Shown here in pieces: positions 43,433 to 52,525 of a DNA stretch of 64,000 nucleotides. Below the pieces are notes generated by a model. The model searched no databases and had not been told where the DNA came from. It saw only the letters and a program-made list of their open reading frames with translations. A program made the position numbers and the translations under genes. This stretch comes from Variovorax sp. J22G73 (GTDB lineage Bacteria > Pseudomonadota > Gammaproteobacteria > Burkholderiales > Burkholderiaceae_C): the NCBI RefSeq assembly GCF_030317035.1, contig NZ_JASZYK010000004.1, forward strand, positions 434,001 through 498,000. Reading direction: 5' to 3'. Position 1 is the first letter of the stretch, and each line of letters opens with the position of its first letter.

Positions 43433-44451
43433 ACGCTCCTTCCACCCCGACGTCCAAAACGCAGGCCGCGCCGGCCTCCACCGGTTCCGCCGCACGCTCC
43501 TCGGCCCTCAAGGGCCAGCTGGGCACCTACCTCGGCCTCACCGTCGTGCTCGTGGGCATGATCGCGTTGTTCGGCTCGCTGAGCGAGTACTTCCTCACGC
43601 GCGACACCTTCGTGTCGATCGCCAACGAGATTCCCGCGCTGGCCGTGATGGCCGTCGGCATGACCTTCGTGCTGATCATCGCGGGCATCGACCTGTCGGT
43701 GGGCTCGGTGCTGGCGCTGAGCGCCGCGGTGACAGCCGCCGCCATCCTCGAATGGAAGCTCTCGGTGCCGGTGGCCGCGGTGCTCGGCCTGGCGACCGGG
43801 CTGGTGTGCGGCACGGTCACCGGCGCGGTGTCGGTGGCCTGGCGGCTGCCGAGCTTCATCGTTTCGCTGGGCATGCTCGAGGCCGTGCGCGGCGGCGCCT
43901 ACCTGGTGACCGACTCGCGCACGCAGTACGTGGGCGACGCCATCTCGGGCCTGGCCGCGCCGTGGATCGGCGGCATCTCGGCGGCCTTCGTGCTGGCCGT
44001 GGTGCTGGTGGCGGTGGGGCAGCTGGTGCTCACGCGCACGGTGTTCGGCCGCTACGTGGTGGGCATCGGCACCAACGAGGAAGCCATGCGCCTGGCCGGC
44101 GTCGACCCGCGGCCCATCCGCATCATCGTGTTCGCCGCCACCGGCCTGCTGGCCGGGCTCGCGGGCCTGATGCAGTCGGCGCGGCTCGAGGCGGCCGACC
44201 CGAATGCGGGCGTGGGCATCGAGCTGCAGGTGATCGCGGCCGTGGTCATCGGCGGCACCAGCCTCATGGGCGGGCGCGGCTCGGTGGTGAACACCTTCTT
44301 CGGCGTGCTGATCATCGCGGTGCTGGAGGCCGGGCTGGCGCAGGTGGGCGCGAGCGAGCCGAGCAAACGCATCATCACGGGCGCGGTGATCGTGGTGGCG
44401 GTCATCATCGACACCTTGCGCCAGCGCCGGGCCGACCGCCGCCTGGCCTGA
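43429..44451 (+). CDS. rbsC: Ribose ABC transporter permease
   Basis: A 340-residue permease of the RbsC family with about eight to ten membrane helices. Characteristic parts are NEIPALAVMAVGMTFVLIIAGIDLSVGSVLALS and the coupling region GIGTNEEAMRLAGVDPRPIRIIVF. VIGGTSLMGGRGSVVNTFFG is also highly conserved. The cytosolic N-terminus is Ser/Thr/Ala-rich. It overlaps rbsA (ATGA) and is followed 36 bases later by rbsR. Confidence 0.96.
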   Translation: MNAPSTPTSKTQAAPASTGSAARSSALKGQLGTYLGLTVVLVGMIALFGSLSEYFLTRDTFVSIANEIPALAVMAVGMTFVLIIAGIDLSVGSVLALSAAVTAAAILEWKLSVPVAAVLGLATGLVCGTVTGAVSVAWRLPSFIVSLGMLEAVRGGAYLVTDSRTQYVGDAISGLAAPWIGGISAAFVLAVVLVAVGQLVLTRTVFGRYVVGIGTNEEAMRLAGVDPRPIRIIVFAATGLLAGLAGLMQSARLEAADPNAGVGIELQVIAAVVIGGTSLMGGRGSVVNTFFGVLIIAVLEAGLAQVGASEPSKRIITGAVIVVAVIIDTLRQRRADRRLA

Positions 44452-44487
44452 GCACGCACCCACCCACCGAGCAACAGGAAACCAGCC

Positions 44488-45615
44488 ATGGCCACCATCA
44501 AGGACGTCGCACTGAAGGCGGAAGTCTCCGTCACCACCGTGTCGCACGTGGTCAACGACACCCGCCACGTGAGCCCCAAGGTGCGCGAGCGCGTGGAGCT
44601 GGCCATTCGCGAGCTGGGCTACGTGCCCAACGCCATGGCGCGCAGCCTGAAGAGCAACACCACCTCCACGCTGGGCATGCTGATTCCGAACAGCTCCAAC
44701 CCCTACTTCGCCGAGATCGTGCGCATCGTGGAAGACCGCTGCTTCGGCGCGGGCTACACGCTGGTGCTGTGCAACACCGACGACGAGCCCCACCGCCAGA
44801 GCGTGTACCTGCAGGTGCTGGCCGAGCGCCGCATCGACGGGCTGATCGTGGTGTCCACCGGCGCGGGCAGCGGCACCGACGAGGGCGACTCGCTGGCCAA
44901 GCAACTGCACGGCCTGCGCGTGCCGACCGTGCTGGTCGACCGGGAAATCGACGACCCGAGCTGCGACCTGGTGGAAACCGCGCACATGCAGGGCGGCCTG
45001 CTGGCGGTGCGGCACCTGCTGTCGCTGGGCCACAGGCGCATCGCCTGCATCGGCGGGCCGGCCGGCGTGATGCCCAGCGAGCAGCGCGTGGAGGGCTGGC
45101 GCATGGCGCTGGCCGAAGCCGGCGCCACGCCCGACATCGCCCAGGCCGACGCCCTGCTGTGGCGCGGCGGCTTCACCAGCCAGGGCGGCTACGAGGCCAT
45201 GCACGCCATTCTTCGCACCGAGCACAAGCCCTCGGCCGTGTTCGTGTGCAACGACCTGATGGCCATCGGCGCGCTGCGCGCGGCGCATGAAAGCGGCGTG
45301 CGCGTGCCCGACGAGCTGTCCATCGTCGGCTTCGACGACATCGAGCTGTCTGCGTACATGAGCCCGCCGCTGACCACCGTGGCGCAGCCCAAGGAGCGCA
45401 TCGGCGCCATGGCGGTCGACATGCTGCTCGAGCGCGTGGGCGGCAAGCGCCGCGACGCGCGCAAGGTGGTGCTGCAGCCCGAGTTGCGCGTGCGCGCCAC
45501 CACGGCGCGGCACGCGAGCTTTCGCGAGGCCACCGTGCCAGCGGCCGGCACCACGCCTGCCGCAACCAGCACGTCCACAGCTTCCACGCCAACCCGAAAG
45601 TCCCGCACCCCGTGA
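44488..45615 (+). CDS. rbsR: LacI-family regulator of ribose operon
   Basis: A 375-residue LacI/GalR regulator. The helix-turn-helix and hinge are MATIKDVALKAEVSVTTVSHVVND...VPNAMARSLKS. The effector domain has LGMLIPNSSNPYFAEIVRIVED, GHRRIACIGGPAG and AVFVCNDLMAIGALRAAHESG. The C-terminal ~35 residues (AGTTPAATSTSTASTPTRKS) are low complexity. It should bind the two AAACGTTT operators at 39584-39606 and be released by ribose or a derivative. An ACAGGAAACC ribosome site precedes the ATG. Confidence 0.95.
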   Translation: MATIKDVALKAEVSVTTVSHVVNDTRHVSPKVRERVELAIRELGYVPNAMARSLKSNTTSTLGMLIPNSSNPYFAEIVRIVEDRCFGAGYTLVLCNTDDEPHRQSVYLQVLAERRIDGLIVVSTGAGSGTDEGDSLAKQLHGLRVPTVLVDREIDDPSCDLVETAHMQGGLLAVRHLLSLGHRRIACIGGPAGVMPSEQRVEGWRMALAEAGATPDIAQADALLWRGGFTSQGGYEAMHAILRTEHKPSAVFVCNDLMAIGALRAAHESGVRVPDELSIVGFDDIELSAYMSPPLTTVAQPKERIGAMAVDMLLERVGGKRRDARKVVLQPELRVRATTARHASFREATVPAAGTTPAATSTSTASTPTRKSRTP

Positions 45616-46592
45616 GCCCGAGCCCGATGCCTTCTTCTTCCGGCCCTGACGGCGCCCCGCAAGCCCCCCGCATCGTGGTGCTCGGCAGCCTCAACATGGA
45701 CCTGGTGCTGCGCGTGCCGCACGCGCCGGCCGCGGGCGAGACCCTGCAGGGCCATTCGATCGACACCATTCCCGGCGGCAAGGGCGCCAACCAGGCGGTG
45801 AGCTGCGCGCGCGAAGGCGCGCAGGTGCAGATGATCGGCTGCGTGGGCGACGACGCGCACGGCAGCGCGCTGCGCCACGCGCTGCAGGCCGACGGCATCG
45901 ACACCGCCGCGCTGCGCACCGTGCAGGGCGAGCCGACCGGCACCGCGCTGATCCTGGTGGAAGACAGCGGCCAGAACCGCATCGTGATCGTGCCCGGCGC
46001 CAACGCCCGGGTCGAGCTCGACGAAGCCGCGCTGTCGCGGCAGCTGCAGGGCGCCGCCTTCCTGGTGACGCAGTTCGAGACGCCGCTTCAGCAGGTCGCG
46101 CGCGCCATCGAGGTGGCGCACGCCGCGGGCTGCAAGGTGCTGCTGAACCCGTCGCCGGTGCAGGCGATTGCCGAGGCCCTGTGGCCGCGCATCGACACGC
46201 TGGTGGTCAACGAGATCGAGGCGCGAACGCTGTGCGGCCAGCCCGCCGACAGCCCGCAAGAAGCCGCCAGCGCCGGCCAGGCGCTGCGTGCCAAGGGCAT
46301 CGCGCGCGTGGTGGTCACGCTGGGCGCGCGCGGCGCGGTGGCGGTCGATGCCGATGGCGCGCGCCACCATCCCGCGCCGAAGGTGCAGGCGGTGGACACC
46401 ACGGCCGCCGGCGACACCTTCCTGGGCGCGCTGGCCGTCGCGCTGGGCGAGGGCCAGCCGTTCGACGAAGCCGTGCGCCTGGGCATTCGCGCCGCGGCGC
46501 TGTGCATCCAGCAGCCCGGCGCCCAGCCTTCGATTCCGCGGCGCGACGCCGTGCTGCAAAGCCCCCTGCCCCCCGACTGGACCGCGCTGTGA
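45612..46592 (+). CDS. rbsK: Ribokinase
   Basis: A 326-residue PfkB-family sugar kinase that makes ribose 5-phosphate. It has VVLGSLNMDLVLRVPHAPAAGET, the substrate motif GGKGANQAVSCAREG and the catalytic DTTAAGDTFLGAL with its Asp base. The start is a GTG at 45612 overlapping the rbsR stop (GTGA); an ATG at 45627 is an alternative. It also overlaps rbsD by GTGA. The N-terminus (MSPSPMPSSSGPDGAPQ) is non-conserved. Confidence 0.95.
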   Translation: MSPSPMPSSSGPDGAPQAPRIVVLGSLNMDLVLRVPHAPAAGETLQGHSIDTIPGGKGANQAVSCAREGAQVQMIGCVGDDAHGSALRHALQADGIDTAALRTVQGEPTGTALILVEDSGQNRIVIVPGANARVELDEAALSRQLQGAAFLVTQFETPLQQVARAIEVAHAAGCKVLLNPSPVQAIAEALWPRIDTLVVNEIEARTLCGQPADSPQEAASAGQALRAKGIARVVVTLGARGAVAVDADGARHHPAPKVQAVDTTAAGDTFLGALAVALGEGQPFDEAVRLGIRAAALCIQQPGAQPSIPRRDAVLQSPLPPDWTAL

Positions 46593-46981
46593 AACGTACC
46601 GCCCTGCTGCACGCCGAACTGTCCCAGGTGATCGCCTCGCTCGGGCACGGCGACATGCTCGTGCTGGGCGACGCCGGCCTGCCGATTGCCGACGGCCCGC
46701 GCCGCATCGACCTGGCCGTGGCGCGCGGCGTGCCGCGGCTGGCCGACGTGCTGGAGGCCGTGCTGTCGGAGATGCAGGTGGAAGGCATCGTGATCGCCGG
46801 CGAGGCGCTGGGCGACGACAAGGGGTTGCCCGGCTGGTATCCGCAGTCGCTCGGCATCGCGCCGCAGACCGTGTCGCACGAGGAGTTCAAGCGCCGCACC
46901 GCCACGGCCCGCGCCATGGTGCGCACGGGCGAATGCACGCCTTACGCGAACATCATCCTCGTTGCCGGCGTGAGCTTCTGA
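46589..46981 (+). CDS. rbsD: D-ribose pyranase
   Basis: A 130-residue RbsD/FucU-family sugar mutarotase that interconverts pyranose and furanose ribose for RbsK. It has ALLHAELSQVIASLGHGDMLVLGDAGLPI with the catalytic His in GHGD, and the C-terminal TPYANIILVAGV. The GTG at 46589 overlaps the rbsK stop as GTGA. It is the last gene of the ribose operon; tandem GC-rich repeats follow directly. Confidence 0.95.
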   Translation: MKRTALLHAELSQVIASLGHGDMLVLGDAGLPIADGPRRIDLAVARGVPRLADVLEAVLSEMQVEGIVIAGEALGDDKGLPGWYPQSLGIAPQTVSHEEFKRRTATARAMVRTGECTPYANIILVAGVSF

Positions 46982-47061
46982 AGGGCCGGCCGGGCCGGAT
47001 CGTTCAAGCCGGCCCGCCGCGCCAGACCGTTCGTGTCGGCCCGCCGGGCCGGGTCATTCGA
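46981..47061. repeat. Three 27-bp GC-rich tandem units
   Basis: Three adjacent, imperfect 27-bp units (46981-47007, 47008-47034, 47035-47061) share a CGGCCCGCCGGGCC-like body and a CGTTC-like tail. They fill the gap between rbsD and the convergent MOSC gene; the last unit covers the MOSC stop codon. Confidence 0.7.
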
Positions 47062-47947
47062 ACCTGTAGTTCGCGCCCACCGGCTGGCCCACCTTGAGCG
47101 TGTATTCCACGCCCTGGATCACGATGCAGTTCATGCCGAAGGTGATGCCGCCGTCCACGCGCGGGTCTTTCCGGTAGGTACGCAGCATGTCGCCGACCTC
47201 GGGGCTGCTCAGTGCCGTGGCGGGGTCGATGTCCGGAATCGGGCAGCGGGTGCAGGGCTTGACGGGGCGCAGCTCGGCCTCGCCTTCGCCGGTGGCGATG
47301 TGCAGCGCGTCCACCCGGTCCTCGTCGTGCGACTCCATGCCCGCCAGCACGATGTTCGGGCGAAAACGCTCGATGCCCACCGCGTCGTGCCCGGCGGCCG
47401 CGAGCCGCTCGTTCAGGTCGGCCAGCGAGCCTTCGCTGGCCACCAGCACCGGGTAGCCGTCGGCGAACTGGTTCTCCGCCTCGACGCCGCCGGTCCACTT
47501 CAGGCTGGACAGGCGCTTGTGCTCGGGGTCGAAGCGCACCAGGCGCAGCACCTGCGGCTTGCCGGGCTCGGAGAGAAAGTCGCTGAACCACTGGGCGGCG
47601 ATGTCGCCCATGTCGTAGGCGGCCACTTCGTCCTTCCACACGCGCACGCGCACCGGCTTCTCGACCCGGTCGAAGGCCAGGTGCAGCGCCAGCATGCCGG
47701 GGGCGCGCAGCACCACCTCCGTGTGCTTCATCTGCGGGCGAATCAGCGCCATGCGTGGCAGCTGGCGCTGGGTGACGAATTCGCCCTGGGCGTCGACCAC
47801 CATCCAGGCCCGGTCGAACTCCAGGCCGGTCTCGGTCAGCAGCATTTCGGGCAGCTCGACGCCCGCGCACGACTTGACCGGGTAGATGAACAGGCGCGCG
47901 ATGGTGGCTTCGAGGTCGAAAGCGGACTGAAGAGCGGGCTGGGACAC
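47054..47947 (-). CDS. MOSC-domain protein (YcbX-like)
   Basis: A 297-residue protein with an N-terminal MOSC beta-barrel (ARLFIYPVKSCAGVELPEMLLTETGLEFDRAWMVVD) and a C-terminal MOSC domain containing KPCTRCPIPDIDPATA, where the Cys is the usual molybdenum-sulfur-binding residue. YcbX-type proteins use molybdenum cofactor to reduce N-hydroxylated compounds. The GTG at 47947 is preceded by AAGGAAA. The gene is convergent with rbsD and divergent from the UbiH-family gene. Confidence 0.9.
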   Translation of the reverse strand: MSQPALQSAFDLEATIARLFIYPVKSCAGVELPEMLLTETGLEFDRAWMVVDAQGEFVTQRQLPRMALIRPQMKHTEVVLRAPGMLALHLAFDRVEKPVRVRVWKDEVAAYDMGDIAAQWFSDFLSEPGKPQVLRLVRFDPEHKRLSSLKWTGGVEAENQFADGYPVLVASEGSLADLNERLAAAGHDAVGIERFRPNIVLAGMESHDEDRVDALHIATGEGEAELRPVKPCTRCPIPDIDPATALSSPEVGDMLRTYRKDPRVDGGITFGMNCIVIQGVEYTLKVGQPVGANYRFE

Positions 47948-48003
47948 GGTGGGGTTTCCTTGAAATTCGGCCGCGATTGTCCCGCAGCCGCAAAACCGCT
48001 GCG

Positions 48004-48090
48004 GAACCGGCTGTGCCGGGCCGCAGGCATCGCCCCCGCGAGGGGTTGGCGCAGCGACACGCAGTGCGCGAAGCCTGGGGGCGGCCCATG
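48004..48090. repeat. Dispersed intergenic repeat element, copy 2 (inverted)
   Basis: Read on the minus strand this gap shows GCCCCCAGGCTTCGCGCACT, then GTCGC and CGCGGGGGCGATGCC, in the same order as the element at 41683-41765. It sits between the divergent MOSC and UbiH-family genes. Confidence 0.6.
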
Positions 48091-48106
48091 TTCTTACAAT
48101 TGTTTG

Positions 48107-49243
48107 ATGGCCCTCCCCCCAGAAGTTTGTATTCGTGGCGCCGGCATCGTCGGCCGCACGCTGGCCCTGCTGCTTGCGCGCGAGCGCGTGCGCGTCGCGC
48201 TGGTCGTGCCCCCGGCCACGCAAGACCCGCAAGCCAGGCCCGACATTCGCGCCTACGCGCTCAACACCGCCTCGCGCAGCCTGCTCGAATCGCTGCGCGC
48301 CTGGCCCGACGCGGCCCACGCCACCGCGGTGCGCGAAATGCTCGTGCATGGCGACGAAGGCGGCCGGGTGCAGTTCAGCGCCGCGCGCCAGAAGGTCGAT
48401 GCGCTGGCCTGGATCGTCGACGTGCCCGCGCTCGAGCAGCAGCTGGCCGACGCCGTGCGCTTCCAGCCCCAGATCGAGGTGGTGAGCGAGCCCGTGGCCG
48501 CGCCGCTCACCGTGGTGTGCGAAGGCAAGGCCAGCGCCACGCGCGAGGCGCTGGGCGTGAGCTACGAGGTCACGCGCTACCCGCAGCACGCCATCGCCGC
48601 GCGCATGGAGGCCGAACAGTCGCACGACGGCATCGCGCGCCAGTGGTTCAACGACAAGGGCGAGGTGCTGGCGCTGCTGCCGCTGGGCGGCACGCACGGC
48701 AAGACCGTGGCGCTGGTGTGGTCGGTCGACCAGCTGCGCGCGCCGGCCCTGCTGGCACAGGGCGACGAAGAATTCGACGCCGCCGTCACGGAGGCCAGCC
48801 ACAACGCGCTCGGCCCGCTGAAGCTGGTAAGCGAGCGCGGCGCCTGGCCGCTGGCCCGCGCCATCGCCGACCGCTGGACCGGCGCCATGCCCGGCCAGCC
48901 GACGCGCTCCTGGGCGCTGGCCGGCGACGCTGCCCACACCGTGCACCCGCTGGCCGGCCAGGGCCTGAACCTGGGCCTGGCCGATGCGGCCGCGCTGGCC
49001 GAGGTGATCAGGAACCGCGACTACTGGCGCAGCGTGGGCGACGCCCGCCTGCTGCGCCGCTACGAGCGCGAGCGCCGCGCCGACGTCTTGCAGATGAGCC
49101 TGGCCACCGACGGGTTGCAGCAACTTTTCTCGCACAACCTGGGTCCACTCCCTGCATTGCGCAACTGGGGCATGCGCGGTTTCGACCGCACGCGCCTGGT
49201 GAAGCACTGGATCACGGCGCAGGCCATGGGCCTGAAGGCCTGA
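48107..49243 (+). CDS. FAD-dependent ubiquinone-biosynthesis-type hydroxylase (UbiH/UbiF/VisC family)
   Basis: A 378-residue flavin monooxygenase. It has the N-terminal FAD motif VCIRGAGIVGRTLALLLA, with IRGAG instead of IVGGG; the NAD(P)H/FAD DG-like region is weak. The second FAD motif is WALAGDAAHTVHPLAGQGLNLGLADAAALA, which is diagnostic of the UbiH-Coq6 group. It probably hydroxylates a ubiquinone precursor ring, but the regiospecificity cannot be read here. It is followed 40 bases later by dsbC. Confidence 0.9.
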   Translation: MALPPEVCIRGAGIVGRTLALLLARERVRVALVVPPATQDPQARPDIRAYALNTASRSLLESLRAWPDAAHATAVREMLVHGDEGGRVQFSAARQKVDALAWIVDVPALEQQLADAVRFQPQIEVVSEPVAAPLTVVCEGKASATREALGVSYEVTRYPQHAIAARMEAEQSHDGIARQWFNDKGEVLALLPLGGTHGKTVALVWSVDQLRAPALLAQGDEEFDAAVTEASHNALGPLKLVSERGAWPLARAIADRWTGAMPGQPTRSWALAGDAAHTVHPLAGQGLNLGLADAAALAEVIRNRDYWRSVGDARLLRRYERERRADVLQMSLATDGLQQLFSHNLGPLPALRNWGMRGFDRTRLVKHWITAQAMGLKA

Positions 49244-49283
49244 AGACCCTCTTCTTTTTCGAATCCAACCAACGGATCTCCCG

Positions 49284-50006
49284 ATGACACTCGCACGCAA
49301 CCTCCTTCTCGCCGCCTGCACGCTGGGTGCGGTCGTGGCCGCCACCGCCGGCGAAGCCGAGATCCGCAAGAACCTGCCCACGCGCATTCCGCAGTTTCCG
49401 GCCATCGACGAGGTGAGCAAGTCGCCGGTGCCGGGCCTGTACGAAGTGCGCGTGAACGGCTCGCAAATTTTCTACACCGACGAGCAGGGCAACTTCCTCA
49501 TCCAGGGCAACCTGATCGACGTCAAGTCGCGCAAGAACCTGACCGAGGAGCGCATCGAGAAGCTCAGCGCCGTGGCCTTCGACCAGCTCCCGCTGAAGGA
49601 CTCCATCAAGATCGTGCGCGGCAACGGCAAGCGCAAGCTGGCGGTGTTCGAAGACCCGAACTGCGGCTACTGCAAGCGCTTCGAGAAGGACATGAAGACG
49701 GTCGACAACGTCACCGTGTACCTGTTCCTGTACCCGGTGCTGGGCCCGGACTCGACCGTCAAGTCGCGTGACATCTGGTGCAGCAAGGACAAGGGCAAGG
49801 CCTGGGGCGACTGGATGGAAGCCAGCGCCAAGCCGGTCACCGCGCCGGGCAGCTGCGACGTGACCGCGCTGCAGCGCAACGTCGAGTTCGGCCGCAAGTA
49901 CAACATCACCGGCACGCCCACGCTGATCTTCAGCGACGGCACCCGCACCCCCGGTGCCATTCCCGCGGAGCAGGTCGAGAAGCAACTCGCCGCGTCGTCC
50001 AGCTGA
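49284..50006 (+). CDS. dsbC: Periplasmic disulfide isomerase DsbC
   Basis: A 240-residue thiol-disulfide isomerase with a signal peptide (MTLARNLLLAACTLGAVVAATAGEA). The N-terminal dimerisation domain contains GLYEVRVNGSQIFYTDEQGNFLIQGNLID. The catalytic thioredoxin domain has FEDPNCGYCKRFEKDM with C127-G-Y-C130, and a cis-Pro in ITGTPTLIFSDG. A second Cys pair (WCSKDKGKAWGDW...GSC) forms the structural disulfide. The M61 peptidase gene overlaps its stop by one base. Confidence 0.96.
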   Translation: MTLARNLLLAACTLGAVVAATAGEAEIRKNLPTRIPQFPAIDEVSKSPVPGLYEVRVNGSQIFYTDEQGNFLIQGNLIDVKSRKNLTEERIEKLSAVAFDQLPLKDSIKIVRGNGKRKLAVFEDPNCGYCKRFEKDMKTVDNVTVYLFLYPVLGPDSTVKSRDIWCSKDKGKAWGDWMEASAKPVTAPGSCDVTALQRNVEFGRKYNITGTPTLIFSDGTRTPGAIPAEQVEKQLAASSS

Positions 50007-51871
50007 TGGCGGCGAAGACAGCATCGCGGCGCGCGGCCGTTGCAGCGCGCGGGGCAGGCGTGCCGCCCACGGCCGGCGTGCATTACCGGGTGGCTTGCGC
50101 CGACCTGCATGCGCACCTGTTCAGCGTGACCCTCACCGTCGACGCGCCCGCCGCCCAGCAGCGCCTGACGCTGCCGGTGTGGATTCCGGGCAGCTACCTG
50201 GTGCGCGAGTTCGCCAAGAACCTGCAAGGCCTGCGCGCCACCCAGGGCCGCCGCAAGCCGGCGCTCACGCAGCTCGACAAATGCAGCTGGCTGGTCGAAT
50301 GCACGCCCGGCCAGCCGCTGGTGCTGAACTACCAGGTCTGCGCCTACGACAACTCGGTGCGCACCGCCTGGCTGGACGCCGAACGCGGCTTCTTCAACGG
50401 CACCAGCGTGTGCCTGCGCGTGGAAGGCCAGACCGACGCGCCGCACGCCATCGACATCGTCGCGCCCGCGCTGGCCGCCGACGCCGCCCCCTGGTCTTGC
50501 GCCACCGCCCTCGTGCCGACCAAGGCCGACAAGCACGGCTTCGGCAGCTACCAGGCCTCGGGCTACGACGAGCTGGCCGACAGCCCGGTCGAGCTGGGCG
50601 CCTTCTGGAGCGCGGAGTTCGACGCCTGCGGCGTGCCGCACCGCTTCGTGGTCGCCGGCGCCGCGGCCTCGTTCGACGGCGAACGGCTCATTGCCGACAC
50701 CCAGGCCATCTGCGAAGCCGAAATGCGCTTCTGGCACGGCGACAAGGTGGGCAAGCGCGGCGGTCCGAAGCCGCCGATCGACCGCTACGTGTTCATGCTG
50801 AATGCGGTGGACGACGGCTACGGCGGGCTGGAGCACCGGCATTCGACCGCGCTCATCTGCAACCGCCGCGACCTGCCGCAGCGTGGCGAGAAGAAGAAGC
50901 AGCCCGAGGGCTACACCACGCTCATGGGCCTCATCAGCCACGAGTACTTCCACACCTGGAACGTGAAGCGCCTGCGGCCCGCCGAGTTCGCGCGCTACGA
51001 CTACAGCCGCGAGAACTACACGCAGCTCCTGTGGTTCTTCGAGGGCTTCACCAGCTACTACGACGACCTGCTGCTGCGCCGCGCCGGACGCATCGACGAC
51101 GGTGCCTACCTGCGCCTGCTGAACAAGACGCTCAACCAGGTCATGCAGACGCCGGGCCGCCTGGTGCAGCCGGTGGCCGACGCCAGCTTCGACGCCTGGG
51201 TCAAGTACTACCGCCAGGACGAGCAGACGCCCAACAGCACGGTGAGCTACTACACCAAGGGCGCGCTGGTGGCGCTGTGCTTCGACCTCACACTGCGCCA
51301 CGAGGGCAAGGGCACGCTCGACGACGTCATGCGCCACCTGTGGACGCACAGCGGCAACGGCGGCCCGATCAGCGAGGCCGATATTGCCGCCGCGCTGGAA
51401 GCGGTGAGCGGCCGCTCGTTTGCGGCCGAACTCGCGCGCTGGGTGCATTCGACCGAGGAGCTGCCGCTCGCGCAACTGCTGCGCGTGCACGGCGTGGCCA
51501 CGCTGGAAGACCCGTCGCAACAGGCCCAGGTGCTGGGCGTGCGCGTGGCCGAGGCCAACGGCAGCGTGCAGGTGAAGGTGGTGCTGCGCGGCGGCGCGGC
51601 CGAGAAGGCCGGCTTCAGCGCGAACGACGAGTGGATCGGCATCGAACTGCCGGCCGTCGCCAAACGCGGCCAGCAGCGACCGGCGCAGGCCTGGCGCATC
51701 GCCAAGCTCGACGACCTGGCGCTGTACCTGGGCGATGCCACGAAGTTCACGGCCATCGTGGCGCGCGACCGCAAGCTCATCAAGCTGCCGCTGGTGCTGC
51801 CGACCGGGGTGACCACGTGGCGCCTGTTCGCGCACGACGCCGCGAAGGTCGCGAACTGGCTGGCGCGCTAG
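50006..51871 (+). CDS. M61-family glycyl aminopeptidase with PDZ domain
   Basis: A 621-residue metallopeptidase of the M61 family. The zinc site is HEYFHTWNVKRLRP with H312, E313 and H316; the downstream zinc Glu is in LLWFFEGFTSYYDDLLL. A PDZ-like domain follows around residues 520-600 (LGVRVAEANGSVQVKVVLRGG, then AEKAGFSANDEWIGI). M61 enzymes remove N-terminal glycine or alanine. No clear signal peptide is visible, so it may be cytosolic. The ATG overlaps the dsbC stop (TGATG). Confidence 0.94.
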   Translation: MAAKTASRRAAVAARGAGVPPTAGVHYRVACADLHAHLFSVTLTVDAPAAQQRLTLPVWIPGSYLVREFAKNLQGLRATQGRRKPALTQLDKCSWLVECTPGQPLVLNYQVCAYDNSVRTAWLDAERGFFNGTSVCLRVEGQTDAPHAIDIVAPALAADAAPWSCATALVPTKADKHGFGSYQASGYDELADSPVELGAFWSAEFDACGVPHRFVVAGAAASFDGERLIADTQAICEAEMRFWHGDKVGKRGGPKPPIDRYVFMLNAVDDGYGGLEHRHSTALICNRRDLPQRGEKKKQPEGYTTLMGLISHEYFHTWNVKRLRPAEFARYDYSRENYTQLLWFFEGFTSYYDDLLLRRAGRIDDGAYLRLLNKTLNQVMQTPGRLVQPVADASFDAWVKYYRQDEQTPNSTVSYYTKGALVALCFDLTLRHEGKGTLDDVMRHLWTHSGNGGPISEADIAAALEAVSGRSFAAELARWVHSTEELPLAQLLRVHGVATLEDPSQQAQVLGVRVAEANGSVQVKVVLRGGAAEKAGFSANDEWIGIELPAVAKRGQQRPAQAWRIAKLDDLALYLGDATKFTAIVARDRKLIKLPLVLPTGVTTWRLFAHDAAKVANWLAR

Positions 51872-51898
51872 GCGCCTTTTAGGCGCTCCAGAGGCCTT

Positions 51899-52498
51899 TC
51901 AGGCGCTTTCAGCCGCAGCGGGATGCCGCACGAACAGCATCGGCTGCGGCTCGCCGACCAGCACGCAGGGCTTGCCGGTGCGACGGCAGTGGTCCTGCAC
52001 GCGCCAGTAGGCGCCGTGGCTCACGCAGCCGGTCTGGCAGATCACCAGGTCGGCCGCGCGCAGGCTGGCCTCGAGCGCGGGGTCGTCCGCGTGGTCGCCG
52101 CCGTCGTGGTGCAGGTAGCGGCCGCCGGCAATCTCGACCAGTTGGCGGGCCAGCGAGGGCGCTTCGGCTTCGTCTTCCTGGCCCACGCACAGCACGGCCT
52201 TTTCACGCAGGTCGGCCGGCACCTGCGTCACGGGGGTCGGCGGCGCCTTCAGATGCCGACGGCTGCCCGGCGACAGCAAGGTGTTCAGCCGCTTGGGCAG
52301 CGCCCCGCCCACGGCGGCGCGCGCGGCCAGTTCCTCGCGCACGATGGCAATGGCCGAGTCGCGCGCCACCAGCGCGCCACGCAACCGGACGATCTGCGCC
52401 TCGAGCCTTTCGACCCGCGCGGCCTGCTCCAACAGCAGGCGCGAGCAACGCTCCTGCACGCGGGCATAGGCCCGCAGCAACACGGCATGTTCTTGCAT
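51899..52498 (-). CDS. DUF2325-domain protein, probably iron-regulated
   Basis: A 199-residue protein. The N-terminal half is helical (LLLEQAARVERLEAQIVRLRGAL), a likely coiled coil. The C-terminal DUF2325 domain has VLCVGQEDEAEAPSLARQLVE, HHDGGDHADDPALEASL and VICQTGCVSHGAYWRVQDHC. The conserved Cys and His residues may bind a metal. The ATG at 52498 has GGAG six bases upstream; ATGs at 52510 and 52534 are alternatives. A Fur-box-like site lies just upstream. Function is unknown. Confidence 0.85.
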   Translation of the reverse strand: MQEHAVLLRAYARVQERCSRLLLEQAARVERLEAQIVRLRGALVARDSAIAIVREELAARAAVGGALPKRLNTLLSPGSRRHLKAPPTPVTQVPADLREKAVLCVGQEDEAEAPSLARQLVEIAGGRYLHHDGGDHADDPALEASLRAADLVICQTGCVSHGAYWRVQDHCRRTGKPCVLVGEPQPMLFVRHPAAAESA

Positions 52499-52525
52499 CG
52501 GCAACTCCATGGTGGGCATTCTAGA

